DNA from: Ditylenchus dipsaci
Taxonomy: Eukaryota; Nematoda; Chromadorea; Rhabditida; Anguinidae
Direction: 5' to 3'
NCBI GenBank assembly: GCA_004194705.1
Contig: SADC01000916.1
Coordinates: 219,125 to 283,124 of the forward strand
DNA length: 64,000 nt
Positions 1 through 12,088 of the stretch are shown here, piece after piece; within the stretch, counting starts at the first letter, position 1; every line of letters begins with the position of its first letter. The position numbers were made by a program, and so were the translations under genes. A model generated the notes under the pieces. That model was given only the letters and a program-made list of their open reading frames with translations. It was not told the DNA's origin and did not search any database.

Positions 1-332
1 TTGATGTCTACACTGTTTTAAGAAAAACTCAAATCTTAAAAAGTGAGTTCGAACTTTTGAGACACCCGGTATAAATAAGCAGAAACGTAGCTAGAATTTT
101 TTTAGGAGGCAGGTTGGCTAAAGTCTCCCAGAGGTCATTTTACCTGCACCATTTTCGACTTTCACACTGTTGTTACTAGAGGTTTTGGGTTGTTTCTTAA
201 GTTATCACCACATGGCGGAATATTGCCGAGTAATTTCAAAAAGGCCGGCCATTTTCTTAATCCTAGTTTTTACTCTACAATTTTTTTTTCAATTTACCGA
301 GAGTTGACTGTACGGTTGAACCTGGATAAAAC
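1..332. other. No gene; degenerate repeat sequence
   Basis: No convincing frame is visible. Text near 105-160 (for example gaggtcattttacct) resembles the interior of the hAT family with GGCGTAGCCAG ends seen at 27.8 and 28.7 kb, so this is probably an old fragment of it. Confidence 0.4.
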
Positions 333-553
333 AGCGTAGGGGCGTTTGGCCCCTTTTGTCGCATTTTCGGCGTTCTGCCCTATGTTCTGTTTTAGCCACT
401 TAGGCCTACTTAGGCTTAGGGTTAGTCCTTAGGCTTAGGGACCGAAAAAATGTCTTACGAATTACAAAATGGCTGAAAAAATAAGCCTAAGTGGCTAAAA
501 AGAACATAGGGCAGAACGCCAAAAATGCGACAGAAGGGGCCAAACGCCTACGC
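333..553. repeat. Inverted repeat (about 75-bp arms)
   Basis: The left arm (gcgtaggggcgtttggcc, running to about 410) recurs inverted at about 480-553. The spacer holds TTAGGC-like text that is part of the arms, not a telomere. It looks like a small foldback element. Confidence 0.7.
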
Positions 554-823
554 ACCGATAAAACGGCGTCCAGATAAAATGACACTCTGGTTGAACAACC
601 ACCCTATAGTCATCCAATTTGGTCAGACAAACGACATTTATAGGTAAATGGCACCCTCGATAAACCGCCACCTCAGATAAACCGCCACCGAATCGGAGTC
701 CCCAGGAGTGGCGCCTTATCCATGTTTCATTGCAATTAAACAACAAAGAAAATAAAACTAACATTTTTCACTAAACAAAATAATTAAAAAAGCTGTTTTA
801 ATCGAAGCCAAATGATTATGTTC

Positions 824-878
824 CGGGTAGCAGGCGGGTAGCTTGAAGGCGGGTAGCATGAAAGGCGGGTAGCAGGTC
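824..878. repeat. Short tandem repeat, unit ggcgggtagca
   Basis: Four imperfect copies of about 11-18 bp follow each other. Confidence 0.8.
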
Positions 879-960
879 ATTTCAAAAAAAGAATTATTTT
901 AAAATTTTTTTGTTGAGTACTCTTCCGGCAATATATAATGAAAAACGGTTCGGCTACCTA

Positions 961-1275
961 ACAGTATCGGTGGCTCAGTGGTAAAGTGATAGCGACAGCA
1001 TCCCAATTGCCCCCCCCCTCCAAAGAGTATTTTTCTCTGAGCCAACTTTTTTAAATTTTGACTAAGCCTAAGGGATAAGCCTAATCCTAAGTCTGAGTCA
1101 GCGCGCTACACATTGCAAAAAGAAAACTTAAAAAATCAAGGGAACCCAAAATAGTACGCTTAAAGAAAAATACTCTTCGGTGGGGGGAGGGGGTGGGGGG
1201 TTGGTTCCCTTGTGCTTTTACGAGTGCTAGCGTATGTGGGAGTCGGTCATCGGTTCGATTCCGGTTGGATGCAGT
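961..1275. repeat. Inverted repeat with tRNA-like promoter text at its ends
   Basis: A C-rich stretch followed by gagtatttttc (about 1008-1038) is inverted at about 1165-1205. The left end has an A-box-like ggtggctcagtgg and the right end a B-box-like ggttcgattcc. The two halves do not make one tRNA fold, so this looks like a tRNA-derived or split relic. Confidence 0.45.
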
Positions 1276-1863
1276 ATTTTTCCTTGACTTTTACTAAAAT
1301 ACGACATTTTAATTCTCGTTTAAATTTCACTGGTACCCGCCTTTCAAAATATATTCCCATCGGTGACGGGCATGCCCCTTTAAGAATAGGCACCGATTTA
1401 TTGCCTTGGTCCCGCTGTTGTTTTTCTTAATTTTTTTTTCAAATAATTTTTTTGCAATACCGTCGACTCTCCATAAACAAGCTCTGTAAAAGACCTAATT
1501 CGGCTGACCGACAAAATAATTCAACAAAGTTCACCCCCGATAAACCGCCACCCAGGGGCAAATTTTCTTTGATAAGTCGGCCGGTCGCCTTACTTTTTGG
1601 ATGCGCGAAAATTGGAAAATTGGAATTCGATCTCGATATTTTCGGGTGCTTAACCAAAATTTAAAAAGCGCAACAGTAGAGAATATCGATTTCGAAGATC
1701 GTTTTGCGAAGTCCTTAAAGCTTTCCCTCTAAAAAGAAAAACCTCGATTTACTGACCTTCTAATTTGAAACATAGGGTCACTCGAGGTTTTGCTTTTTTA
1801 GAAGAAAAAATATTAGGATTCTGCGAAATCGATCGGCAAAATATGAATTTCTGCGATATTCTG
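1276..1863. other. No gene seen
   Basis: Frames are short and lack domain motifs. A fragment of the 'cgataaaccgccac' repeat text (also near 660-690) lies at about 1538. Confidence 0.4.
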
Positions 1864-2004
1864 GGAAGGAGAAAGTTGTGCCATTTCAGTTTGTGCCCAT
1901 TCAATTTGTGCCCATAATTCAGTTCAAAAAGACTGAATAATCCACTAAATTTGGGCACAAATTGAATGGGCACAAACTGAAATGGCACAACTTTCTCCTT
2001 CCCG
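1864..2004. repeat. Palindrome, about 50-bp arms
   Basis: ggaaggagaaagttgtgcc at 1864 is repeated in reverse complement at the right end, with a spacer of about 40 bp. The arms read outward as one foldback unit. Confidence 0.8.
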
Positions 2005-2944
2005 ATATTCTGGGGTCATTAACTCGAGGTCTGACTTTATTCGATATTTTAATTTTTAATTTACAATTTAAAAATGAGTTTTTTTCAAATGTTTGAACTT
2101 TTTTGTAGTTTAGATGCGACAGATGCGAAACATAAGAAAAATGTTTAAGCTTTTGAACAAAAAAAATCGGGCTCAAGTACTCTTTGGCTCAAGCAATTAG
2201 TCAAAAAACAGGCATGAGGTGCATGACCCTAACTGGCACACACACAAGTACATATTTTCTGTTGTTGTTCAAACAATAGAACCAAGAATAATATCCAAGG
2301 TGCCCTGCTTCAAAATTCATACCCCCAACCTTAGCCAGCCTTGAGCTTTGCTTTTGAGAAGACAAAGGGACCGGTAGTCTGCTTTTTCTGAGAAATTGTT
2401 TTTACCCGAAAAATCCATTATTTGTGACAACCAAATAAATATGAAAAACAATCTTAAAAATAAACAAAAATAATAATTTTTTGGCTTTATAAAAAAATAA
2501 TTATTAGTAAATTTAGCTGTACACCACAACATCATTCTACGGATTTCTGATGACTATAGAAGGTCAGATGCAGTTTAGACTAGGACCGGTTAGTTACTTT
2601 TAGTTACTACTTTAAGGCATCTATTTGGCTGAAAATGACTAAAATGAAACGTCGATTTAACAGCTCCCAAGGTTGCTTGATTGCATAAAAGTATTGGAAA
2701 ACAACAAAAATCATGAAATTGAAAAAATTCCTGGAACACCCCTATATAGTAATCTTTTTATCCCAACTTTTTAGTGGGGATACAATACTGGATACAATAC
2801 CGCCCAAGCGACCGACCCTAAGGTGGTGTTGTATCGAGGGTTCACTGGACTAAATTTTAGTAAAAGTTGACCAAATCGGTTCATTTTCGGGTGGTGTTGT
2901 ATCCAGGTTTGACTGTAATACCCTCTGTTCTCAACTAATTTCAT
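2005..2944. other. No gene seen
   Basis: AT-rich sequence with only short spurious frames. No bounded repeat was found. Confidence 0.4.
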
Positions 2945-3299
2945 TAAAGGAGGGGGAAAAGGCATTTAGGTTTGAAAAAGTGGCTTCCATAGCGCAGTGC
3001 GTTAGCGTTTGCGTTTTTTGGCCCAAAATGGTGTTGCAGGTTCGATCCCACGTTGTGGCATGTGGCTATCTATTTTGGTTTGTTTGGCCAGTTTAGAGGT
3101 AATTAGACTTTTTTGACGCCAGATTCGGAATCAGCGACCCAAATTACCCCTGGAACTAGTCAAACGAGCCAAAAAAAAAGAGCATGCCACCACGTGGGAT
3201 CGAACCTGCAACACCATTTTGGGGCAAAAATCGCAAACGCTTACGCACTGCGCCATGGAAGCCACTTTTTCAAACCTAAATGCCTTTTCCCCTCCAATA
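2945..3299. repeat. Palindrome whose arms each contain a tRNA-like sequence
   Basis: The left arm (about 2945-3065) and the right arm (about 3180-3299) are reverse complements. Each holds an A-box-like tagcgcagtgcgttagcg and a B-box-like ggttcgatccc about 40 bp apart, the spacing of a RNA polymerase III promoter. No clean cloverleaf closes, so a tRNA-derived SINE-like relic in head-to-head arrangement is likelier than two tRNA genes. Confidence 0.6.
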
Positions 3300-4074
3300 A
3301 AACCAAACTATGCTAGATCAGCGAAAGAAAGCTTATAAGGCTACTTTTTAGCATCGAAATGGGAAAATAAATTTTCATTCTGGAGTTTTTTGCAAGTTTT
3401 TTCGAAAAAAATCTACTTGAGAAATTTGCGTAGGCAGCTCCTTGCCCCATTGATGACAGTAGTAAAGCTACGGGGGAGCTCTTTAATTAAAACACAAAAG
3501 ATTTGCATGAAAAGCAAAAAGAATCAATGGCACACGAAAAAATGCAAAATAAAAACTTTCCAATTTTCCGAATTTTCGGGTCACCCTGTATATTCGAAGG
3601 AGCCGCACGATGAATTAAAACTTTTAAAACATCAAAAGTAGGTACTTGACCCGAGAGTTGAATGGTTTTCAACTTTCCCTGGTCCTCATGTTGTTTTTTG
3701 CAATGTTTTCTCTAAAAGTTTCAAAATGGTTGATTATAAATGCTTTTGAAGCTTCGAAAAGCATGTTTGAGTCCGTCCAAACATCGCTGACCTGTCTTTG
3801 CTTAAGCCTAAATATGCTACATATCCAAAAATGACACTAAAACACTCTAATACCCGAAAATGACCATCTATTTTCGAGTGGTTATGGTCAGAAACTTTTG
3901 GAAAAAAGTCAAATTTTTATATCAGAAAGTGTTTAAAAATGTTTCTTTTGTGGTGTTAAGCAGAAAAAATATAGCTTACAAGGGGGATAGGACATTTTTA
4001 GGATGTGTTTTAGGCAAAAAAAGGAGAGGGGGCTAAACAGCACCAGTATTAACAAGTATACCAACAACATGATA
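3300..4074. other. No gene seen
   Basis: AT-rich sequence. A 'gtcaccctgtatattcg' end of the CAGGGTG mariner-like family lies near 3583. Other frames are short and featureless. Confidence 0.4.
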
Positions 4075-4082
4075 CCAACAAG

Positions 4083-4272
4083 CATGGGCGTGGGGCGGGG
4101 CTTGCTGGGCTATGGCTCCCTATCCCGTCAGGATTTTTTTAGCCTCTTTTTCGTTTTTTTCAGCCTTATTTTGATTTTTTGACCAGTTTAGCAACCCCCC
4201 CCCCCCGTCAGGAATTTTTAGCCTATTCAGCCACCCCCCCCCCCCCGTCAGAAAATCCTGGGTACGCCTATG
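4083..4272. mobile_element. hAT-like miniature element, 8-bp TSD CCAACAAG
   Basis: CCAACAAG stands at 4075-4082 and again at 4273-4280. Ends are CATGGGCGTGG and its rough inverse cgcctatg. C-rich stretches fill the inside. The 8-bp TSD and the ends tie it to the GGCGTAGCCAG family at 28712-28883. It has no coding capacity. Confidence 0.8.
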
Positions 4273-4280
4273 CCAACAAG

Positions 4281-5042
4281 TAAAGTCATATAAGAACTCA
4301 CAAAAAATTTTCTAAAAAAAATACATTTTGACTACTTTTTCAAAAAAATGAACATTCTCTTCAAGGCTAATTGCCATAGAGAAGAAATTTGATTGGTGGA
4401 AATAAATTCATTAGCAACCTGTCTAAACAAGAAATTAACAGGTAGCTTTAAAAGCAGACTGCAACTAAAATAAACCATTTAAGCTTCGGAATAATTTGAT
4501 TAATTAAGAGAGAGAAGCTTAGTGCATTTCTGTTAATCATTTGACTAATTCCAAGTTTTTGCTTCTAATGCGTCAATGAAAACAGAAAAAAAATATAGTA
4601 TGATCAGATAGCATCATTGAAAAATATTCCATAAAAAATTACTGGTTTTAGTCCACTCAGCTTTCAAGTCACGCACTTTTAAAGAAGATGGCAAAAAAAA
4701 TAGATGCCCAAATAACTTTTAAAGATGTTAGTGCTGATGTATGAACAGGAAAATTTCCCCGTTTTTCGACATATGATTCTCAGTTGACCGCAAAACAGCG
4801 TTTTTTTTTTGGAAAAACGTAAATATCAAACACGGGGTTTTGCCCACCACTTGCGGCACTTGTGCACTTTAGAGACCCCTGTTTTATTAACTGTGAGCCG
4901 CTAAAAAAAGTCAAATTTCTGTAAGGATATTTTTTTCGAAAACTTGACTTTTCAGTAAAGCCTAGTGTCCAATGACTGAGATGAAATTCCATGTTTTTAA
5001 ACGCGGGAAGGGCTGTAAACTTTTTTTTGTTCATAATTTTTT
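4281..5042. other. No gene seen
   Basis: AT-rich sequence. The 4770-5040 part matches the outer arm text of a dispersed repeat (tttttcggaaaaacgt-like) also seen near 22640. Confidence 0.35.
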
Positions 5043-5285
5043 TTCTTTTGGTCACATTTTGTAGCTAAGATTCAGGGCTACCCAATAAAATTTTTTCCAG
5101 CCACAAATCTCTGAAAAAACTTTGATGCGTTTCCTCTCACTCTGCCTTTCCCTCTGCCTTTCTGAATGACTGAAAGGCAGAGTGAGAGAAAACGCATTTT
5201 TATCGAAGTTTTTCCAACGATTTGTGGCCGGAAAAAATATTATTGGGTAGCCCTGAATCTTAGCTACAAAATGTGACCAAAAGAA
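5043..5285. repeat. Palindrome, about 110-bp arms
   Basis: ttggtcacattttgtagc on the left is inverted at the right end. The centre (about 5155-5170) is a short ctgaatgact spacer between two copies of the 'aggcagagtgagag' text. Confidence 0.85.
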
Positions 5286-5318
5286 GTGATGTTTTAAGAA
5301 ATAATGAACAAAAAAAGT

Positions 5319-6100
5319 ATACAGTAAATCCTCGATTTAACTCCCCCCCCCGATTTAACGGCCCCCTTGGTTTAACGGCCCCTGGGCTCAGTTTGGTTGG
5401 ATTTGATTAAAACATAAGGAGCTATACCCTCGATTTAACGGTACCCTTGAACCGGTCCCGACTGCGAAAGTATGCCATCGATTTAACGGCCCCCTCGATT
5501 TATCGTCACTATTTGCCTGATTATTTTGTTTATTTTCACTATTTTAGACGGGACTCTCATGACAAAACCGTCTAAAATCAGCACTTTCAGTCAAAAATCA
5601 GCCGAAATCGCAGGTGCTTGATGTGATTATCAGCCATAATTAAAAGTGTTTTTTTAGTTTTCTGCATTTTGAACATAAATTAAGACTTTTGTGTAGATGG
5701 TTCATGGTTTAAGATGTTGAGTAACAGTGAAGCTATAACTTGTATAAGTTTATGGAAATTGTGCAGTTCTCGAAGTCATCTTAAATGCATTTTCGAGTAG
5801 ATTGTAATATAAACTACAACCACTTAATTTACATAATAAACTCAACAAGGGGACAAAGGGTAATTTCAACTAAGGGGTCATGACTAATTCTACGATAAAG
5901 GATAAAATTGCAAAGGCAGTCAGGAATCAAAAATCTTAATCTTAATTGTTCGCTGAGCGCAGTTGTTCTTGTTTTCCAATGAAAATCAACTTTTTCATTA
6001 GATCTTTGTTGAGTTTTTGACCTTTTCATAGTCAAACTCGATTTAACGGCCCCTTTGGACGCTTTTGCTTCGAAAAACTCGATTTAACGCCCCTTTCTTA
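5319..6100. repeat. Region of CTCGATTTAACGGCCCC repeats (pogo-type relic)
   Basis: A TA-preceded cagtaaatcctcgattt end at 5321 is followed by several direct copies of ctcgatttaacggcccc (about 5345-5500, 6036-6090). Ends of this style belong to Tc1/pogo-type elements that duplicate TA. No transposase frame is visible. Confidence 0.5.
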
Positions 6101-6122
6101 CAGAACGCAATTAAAATAGGGG

Positions 6123-6420
6123 TTACCGATCAATAGTGGTAAGTGAAATTTTTGGACCAAAAAACAACAGGAGAACCAAGACCGTTTTTTTTAAATTTTT
6201 GCTTGAAATTGCGAAAAATGCCTTGGTCCCCCCTGTAGTTTTTTCAGTCCAAAAAATTAATTGCCACTTTTGATGAGTAACTCTCATTTTTATTGCATTT
6301 TTAGAAGAAAGTGGTGGGTGAAAACCCATGCTTGCTTTTTACGTTTTTACGAAAAATTCTATTTTTGCGGTGAATGGAGATTCACATGTCCGAAAATGGG
6401 ATAATTATCCCAAATCCAGC
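6123..6420. repeat. Dispersed repeat, uninterrupted copy
   Basis: This stretch matches, in reverse orientation, 21480-21603 joined to 22356-22640. The other copy is split by a hAT element, so this one shows the pre-insertion arrangement. Confidence 0.7.
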
Positions 6421-6479
6421 CCAAGCCTAAAACAAAGTAAAGGTTAGTATAAAGTTGGAGCTATAATTCTAAAAACATC

Positions 6480-6660
6480 CAACGATGTCCAACTCCATGA
6501 CATCCTACACAGGACTATCTCAGAACTTTTTAATTTACATACTCATTTGCAACCTTATGCTCAAAATGTAGCTCTGCTTCTTGGGGCTATTTTCAGTATA
6601 TAGTTGTAAATGAACATCTGAATTAAAATTGCGAAAAAACGTCAGTGCCAAAACAATAAA
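6480..6660. repeat. Empty-site relative of the 53.6-56.9 kb hAT insertion
   Basis: Sequence from 6480 to about 6600 parallels 53480-53634, and ATATAGTTGTAA at about 6596 continues into text resembling what follows 56907. The filled locus has ATACGGTT on both sides of the element; here the corresponding octamer occurs once. Confidence 0.6.
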
Positions 6661-7149
6661 GGCGATGCGTATAGGATATCCCCCTCTAAAGATTATATGG
6701 TATTTCCAGGGTATTTGAGGGTCATTTTTCGGTTATTCATTACATTTTTAGGCTTAGACTTTGGCAAGGGTAGGTCAGCATACCATATTTGTTCTGATTA
6801 TGCTTCCGTTTCTATTAGTCCCCCAGCTTCTAATAAAGCTTTACCCCCGACGGGGAAAAGATACTATGGAGGCCTTTTTCAACCTCGAAGATAGGTTGAA
6901 TGATAAGGGTTGATCCTTATTAGAATAAACCCCATTGGTCCTTATTAAAAATATAATGGTAAGTTAAAACAGACTCAAACATGTTTTCCCAATAACAAAA
7001 AATTAATAAAAATTTATTGAAATACGTTTGAGCCTGTCCTAAAATGCGTGTTTGAAAATGTTTCTTTTATCGTATAAAAGAGAAAAAAATAGCTAAGGAC
7101 TTGTTTTTGGGTCACCTTTCCAAAATTTTGGAGTAAACGAAATAAGTAC

Positions 7150-7268
7150 CAAAAAAAATTCAACGTTAACTATTTTCTTCCGATATTTCCGAAATTTGCC
7201 CTATTTTTTCGGAAATCGGAAAATGGAAGCGAAAAAGTGCCGGAAATCGGAATTCCGTCCCAGCCCTG
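7150..7268. mobile_element. Right end of a CAGGGCTGGAACGGAA hAT-like element
   Basis: The segment ends in ccgtcccagccctg at 7268 and is rich in 'tccggaaat' text like the ends at 53635, 56899 and 20782. It is followed by CCATGCAC (7269-7276). No partner left end lies upstream. Confidence 0.6.
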
Positions 7269-7436
7269 CCATGCACCAACTAAACCAGGTAATCGTCAAT
7301 TTGGTGCAAGTTTTAAAATGTTTTCAGGTTTGAAACTCTGTTTTCTGAAATAATTCAAGAATTCTACAGACGGTAGTAGTGAAATCCTGTTTCATATGGT
7401 ATTCTCTTAATTAAAGCTAACTACAGTGGTGGTCGT

Positions 7437-7712
7437 CCACTTGGGTCAATTTTTATTTTATTTTTTCGGGTTCCAAAACCCATTTTTTGTGCTGATTAGG
7501 GCATGCTGAAGATGGTTTAATAGTGGTAAAATGCCGTTTTATGAGATATTTTTTGAGTGTTGGTAAAATTGAGTTTTGGTAAAAAGACACAAATAATATA
7601 ATACAAAATCTTATTTTACCATAATCAAACCATCTTCAGCATGCCCGAATTAGTCAAGCAAACAGGTTTTGGAACATGAGAAACGTAAAAATTTTTTTTA
7701 TCCAAGTGGCTT
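7437..7712. mobile_element. CCAAGTGG palindromic MITE, copy 1
   Basis: Arms with ggtcgtccacttgg at the edge and gcatgctgaagatggttt inside are repeated inverted. Further copies lie at 10.9, 11.4, 33.1, 56.1 and (partial) 8.5, 33.0 and 62.1 kb. It is non-coding and about 280-330 bp long. Confidence 0.8.
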
Positions 7713-8477
7713 CATCGAGTGGCTTCATCGAGTAGAACTAAGGTTAGATCACAGAAAAACGTTTTCAATTTTAAAAGTACTTTACAAGACCAAAATATTA
7801 CTATCCGGATACCACTAGACTGCCTGAAATCCCCAACCTGCGCACCAGGCACGTATCCAGGGGGGAGGGGTCTAACCGGGCTTAAGCGCCCCTGAAATTT
7901 CTTATTTCCTTCTAAAAACACCATAAAAGTCGAAAAAGGTGTAGGTAAAATGACCTTTTGGGGCTTTAGTCGCCCCCCCCCTCCGAAAATTTTCAAGCAA
8001 CACCTTTTAACTCAATCCCCTGTTCTTTTTTTCGCAATTTTTCAGGCTTAGGCAAGGGTTTGTAAGGAGGGGTTTAAATATGTTTTTCTCTCTCTCAGGT
8101 ATGTTAAAAAAACAAACAATCCTAATCCGTCCCAAAATACTCTGAATTACCCTTGCCCAATCCTAAAAACCGGGAGACCAAGTCAAATAGGAGGGAGAAA
8201 CCCAGTGGCATTAGTTTGTTAAGTATTGTTATTTATGATCTTTTATTATTCTTTCGTATAAGAAGACAAATACTTCTGCAAAATTGAGCAATCTTAAAAA
8301 ATACGAGCCCTGTTCAACTAAGTTCTGCTAAGTTTCACAAACATATTACGGATATCTCACTGGAACGGCTCTAGGTCAATTCGTCCACGGTCAATTCGCC
8401 CACAAAATTATTTTCAAATTTATCTTTTTTGTCTTGTAAAGAAGTTCTGTTATTTTAGCCTGAACCCTACTGGATAA

Positions 8478-8545
8478 TTGACGCACCAACCAAACCAAGT
8501 GGTCATCCATTTGGTGTTAAATTATTTTTATGTTTTTCGGGTGGG
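8478..8545. repeat. CCAAGTGG MITE fragment, left flank of the RPS13-bearing element
   Basis: accaaaccaagtggtcatcc starts a MITE copy that breaks off at the inserted unit beginning at 8554. Confidence 0.6.
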
Positions 8546-8553
8546 TGGAAAAC

Positions 8554-8826
8554 GGGTATACGACATAACACCGCGGCGACAAAACACGCCTACGACAAAA
8601 CACCGCGAGACAAAACACCGCGAGACAAAACACCGCGGCCCAAAACACCGCGGCCCAAAACACCGCCGCGACAAAACACCGCGGGAAAAACACCGCCTAC
8701 GACAAAAACCGCCGCCACAGTTAACTGCCTGTATAACCAATTCTTACATGCCCTACTTGATTATAACCATATTGGAATCGAGGAGTGATAACGTGGTAGC
8801 TGGTTTCGTTTCGTACTTGGAGTTTT
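8554..8826. repeat. Left arm: CACCGCG minisatellite plus unique stretch
   Basis: About ten units of 13-18 bp (acaaaacaccgcg with variable fill) run from 8562 to about 8715. The unique part follows, ending in ggagttttg at 8826. Confidence 0.85.
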
Positions 8827-9200
8827 GGTCGTCTACTAATGGCCATGCTTTTATTTTGGCTGACCACTCCAAATTTTTGGAGATTGACTCAAAATTTTCT
8901 GCTTTTCTGGGGGTTAAAAAACCAGAACGGCTATTTTTTTTAAGAAACGGCCTATGACTAAACGGTTCACGAACATATGATCAACACTCAACATATGGTC
9001 AACACTCTCGGTTATACGTCACCATCGTCCCAATTAAGATTGGCTTGTTTTCGGCTAAAATTAAGATCGGGTAAGATTGGCTTATTTTCTATGTTTTGAC
9101 ACCTCCTCTAATCAATTAATAGACAAATACCGTATTCTCTCTAATAGAACCACACTCTCTATTTGAACCACACTCTCTAATAGAACCACACCCCTTAACA

Positions 9201-9410
9201 CTCTCTCAAGCTTCGCCAATGGCAGTCTACCTCCAATGGATTGTCGAAGCCTGGGAGAAGCTCTCGAAGCAGCTCATCGTTGAGTAATTCAAATCGTGCG
9301 GAGTTTGCAATACCACCAATGGATGTGAGGACGACGCCATCCACTCCTTCAAGAAAGTTGGGCGGTTCCGAGTGGTCGAGGCAAGGTGGAGAGAGAGAAA
9401 AGTTGGCTGA
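9201..9410 (+). pseudogene. pogo/Tigger-type DDE transposase, C-terminal remnant with a stop
   Basis: Read in one frame from the ATG at 9219, the product contains WIVEAWEKLSKQLIVE, then TAA at 9285-9287 where pogo-family proteins have a serine, then FKSCGVCNTTNGCEDDAIHS. This is the 'W..EAW..ls..lI..SF..CGi....dg.ED' block at the end of the DDE_1 domain of Tigger/jerky-type transposases. The upstream catalytic part is absent. A TA-type end (accgtattctctctaatag, 9149) sits just before it. A different frame stays open to 9477 (acidic end, EEVQEILSND) and may hold the rest of the tail after a frameshift. This is family knowledge applied to a short fragment, so the exact subfamily is uncertain. 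Confidence 0.6.
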
Positions 9411-9591
9411 GCTAATACAAGAAATCGATCTCGAGGAAGTGCAAGAGATATTGTCTAATGATAGCGATTTTTTTTGAGATTTTTTGAATTATCGGGCACC
9501 ACCTCCTATTAGCGTGGGCAAGCCTTTTTAAAGGAATTATTTGTTGCAAAACTGAGGTCACACAATAGAATTAACTATAATCAACACCGTA

Positions 9592-9597
9592 TTTATT
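9592..9597 (-). promoter_or_regulatory. Polyadenylation signal AATAAA of RPS13
   Basis: AATAAA on the minus strand lies 34 bp past the RPS13 stop codon. Confidence 0.7.
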
Positions 9598-9630
9598 TCA
9601 TAACACTTAACAAATCATCCACGGTGATAC

Positions 9631-10235
<605 letters not shown>

Positions 10236-10306
10236 GATTGCTTTTTAAATATTCCTTGTTCGAAGAAAGAAGAGCTAAAACATTTATAAACATAAACAGC
10301 AATATA

Positions 10307-10433
10307 CCGTATTTCCTCTAAAAAGCGCCCCGGGGCGCTTATTTCTTGGATGACCCCAGGTGGGACGCTTATTAGAGGGGGGGGGGGTGAGGCGCTCATT
10401 AAAGGGGGGGGGCGCTTTTTAGAGGAAATACGG
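10307..10433. mobile_element. CCGTATTTCC MITE, TA-flanked
   Basis: ccgtatttcctctaaaaagcg at 10307 is inverted at the right end, with TA on both sides (10305-10306, 10434-10435). It lies just upstream of the RPS13 start, inside the carrier unit. Its ends resemble Tc1/pogo-type MITEs. Confidence 0.75.
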
Positions 10434-10454
10434 TAAGCAGGGAATGCCCCACAT

Positions 10455-10730
10455 ACAAAACTCCAGGTACGAAACAAAACCAGCTACCACGTTATCACTC
10501 CTCGATTCCAATATGGTTATAATCAAGTAGGGCATGTAAGAATTGGTTATACAGGCAGTTAACTGTGGCGTCGGTGTTTTGTCGTAGGCGGTGTTTTTCC
10601 CGCGGTGTTTTGTCGCGGCGGTGTTTTGGGCCGCGGTGTTTTGGGCCGCGGTGTTTTGTCTCGCGGTGTTTTGTCTCGCGGTGTTTTGTCGTAGGCGGTG
10701 TTTTGTCGCCGCGGTGTTTGTCCCATCCCC
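10455..10730. repeat. Right arm of the RPS13-bearing unit
   Basis: Inverted counterpart of 8554-8826. The unique stretch comes first (caaaactccaggtacgaaac), then the CGCGGTGTTTTG array from about 10565 to 10720. Confidence 0.85.
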
Positions 10731-10905
10731 TGGAAAACACCTGGTACCACCTCTATATGAGTCCATTTCCAGAATTTGAAATTTCGGATTTAGCTGCTAG
10801 TAATTTAAAATTATTGTTCCTAATCCAGAATCGTGTCCTGGACATGATTGGTTAAAACCAAAATGCTGCTTTAACTAACTAGAATCTCAATGCCCTGAGT
10901 AGGTA

Positions 10906-11238
10906 CCCAATATAAGGTGGACGATCTTGGATGTCCACTTGGATCAAAAAAAATTTTACGTTTTTCATGCTCCAAAACCTGTTTTCTGGACTAATCCGGA
11001 CATGCTGAAGATGGTTTGATGATAGTGAAATAAGGTTACGTAGGGTTTTTCTTGAGTATTGGTAAAATCGAGTTTCGGTAAAATCAATTGTGTCCCAATA
11101 CTCAAAAAATACCATACAAACCGTTATTTTAATGTTATCAGACCATCTTCAGCATTCCCGAATTGATCCAGAAAACAGGTGTTGGAGCATGAAAAACGTT
11201 AATTTTTTTTTGATCCAAGTGGACGACCACTTGGTTTT
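10906..11238. mobile_element. CCAAGTGG palindromic MITE, copy 2
   Basis: Both arms carry the gcatgctgaagatggttt-type core. The right edge is ccaagtggacgaccacttgg. Confidence 0.8.
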
Positions 11239-11386
11239 GTTGTACCCAGGTAGTCGTACTCGGGTTGAGGAGCTCAGGTAGTGTAGTGATACTCGGTAAT
11301 AATATTTTGGTCTTGTGAAAAATCTTTTAAAATTTAACTGTATATCTATGATCCAACTTTAGTTATACTGGATAATCCATGCATCA

Positions 11387-11703
11387 ACTGAACCAAGTGG
11401 TCGTCCACTTGAAGCAATTTTTTTTACGTTTTTCATGTTCCAAAACCTGTTTTCTGGACTGATTCGGGCATGCTGAAGATGATTCGATAATAGAAAAACA
11501 CGGTTGTGTATTGTATTTTTTGAGTATTGGAGATAATTGATTTTAACAAAACTCGACTTTATTGAAACTAAAGAATACCCGAGAAAACAGCATTTTACCA
11601 CTATAAAACCATATTCAGCGTGTCCGAATTAGTCCAGATAACAGGTATTGTAACCCTAAAAGAAAAAAATTTTGCTCTAGTGGACGACCACTTGGTTTGG
11701 TTG
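11387..11703. mobile_element. CCAAGTGG palindromic MITE, copy 3
   Basis: Starts catcaactgaaccaagtgg and ends ccacttggtttggttgg. The left flank 'taatccatgcat' is the site type into which a hAT end is inserted at 20782. Confidence 0.8.
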
Positions 11704-12088
11704 GTTCAGACTAAAAAATTGAAATTGACCGCACGCCCACTGGAACACTCAATTACTACATCTCAGCTTCCTTTTAAGCACTAACACGCATGATGGAAGA
11801 AGCTTCTAACAATTTTTTTCTTGCCCTCCAAATTGGAGATGCGGGATATCAGCCTTGCTTTTGGGTGGATTTTCGCGTTCAAGCCTGATCTTTGATTTTT
11901 TGCAAACTGATGTAAGATATCAGAACGTGCACTGATTTTCTTTAGTTTCGATTAACTAACAGCTATTACTAGTCACAAATACGACGGAGGCCCGTTAGTC
12001 CTTGTATCAGATATTGAAAAAGGCGAGTAGAACACATCATTTTATTTTGGAATAACAGGTTATACTCGGTTACGTGAAGAAAAATGTT
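11704..12088. other. No gene seen
   Basis: Unremarkable sequence between repeats, without a coding frame. Confidence 0.4.

Noticed and set aside
398..442. Interstitial nematode telomere repeat (TTAGGC)n
   Set aside because: Only scattered TTAGGC/TTAGGG words occur. The same words are part of a dispersed MITE arm elsewhere.
2986..3066. tRNA gene
   Set aside because: Pol III box-like motifs are present with plausible spacing, but no acceptor stem or anticodon arm closes and the unit is one arm of a palindrome.
8478..8957. 159-codon open frame
   Set aside because: Most of it is the CACCGCG array and the rest is arm sequence. The mirrored arm has comparable frames, and composition is repetitive.
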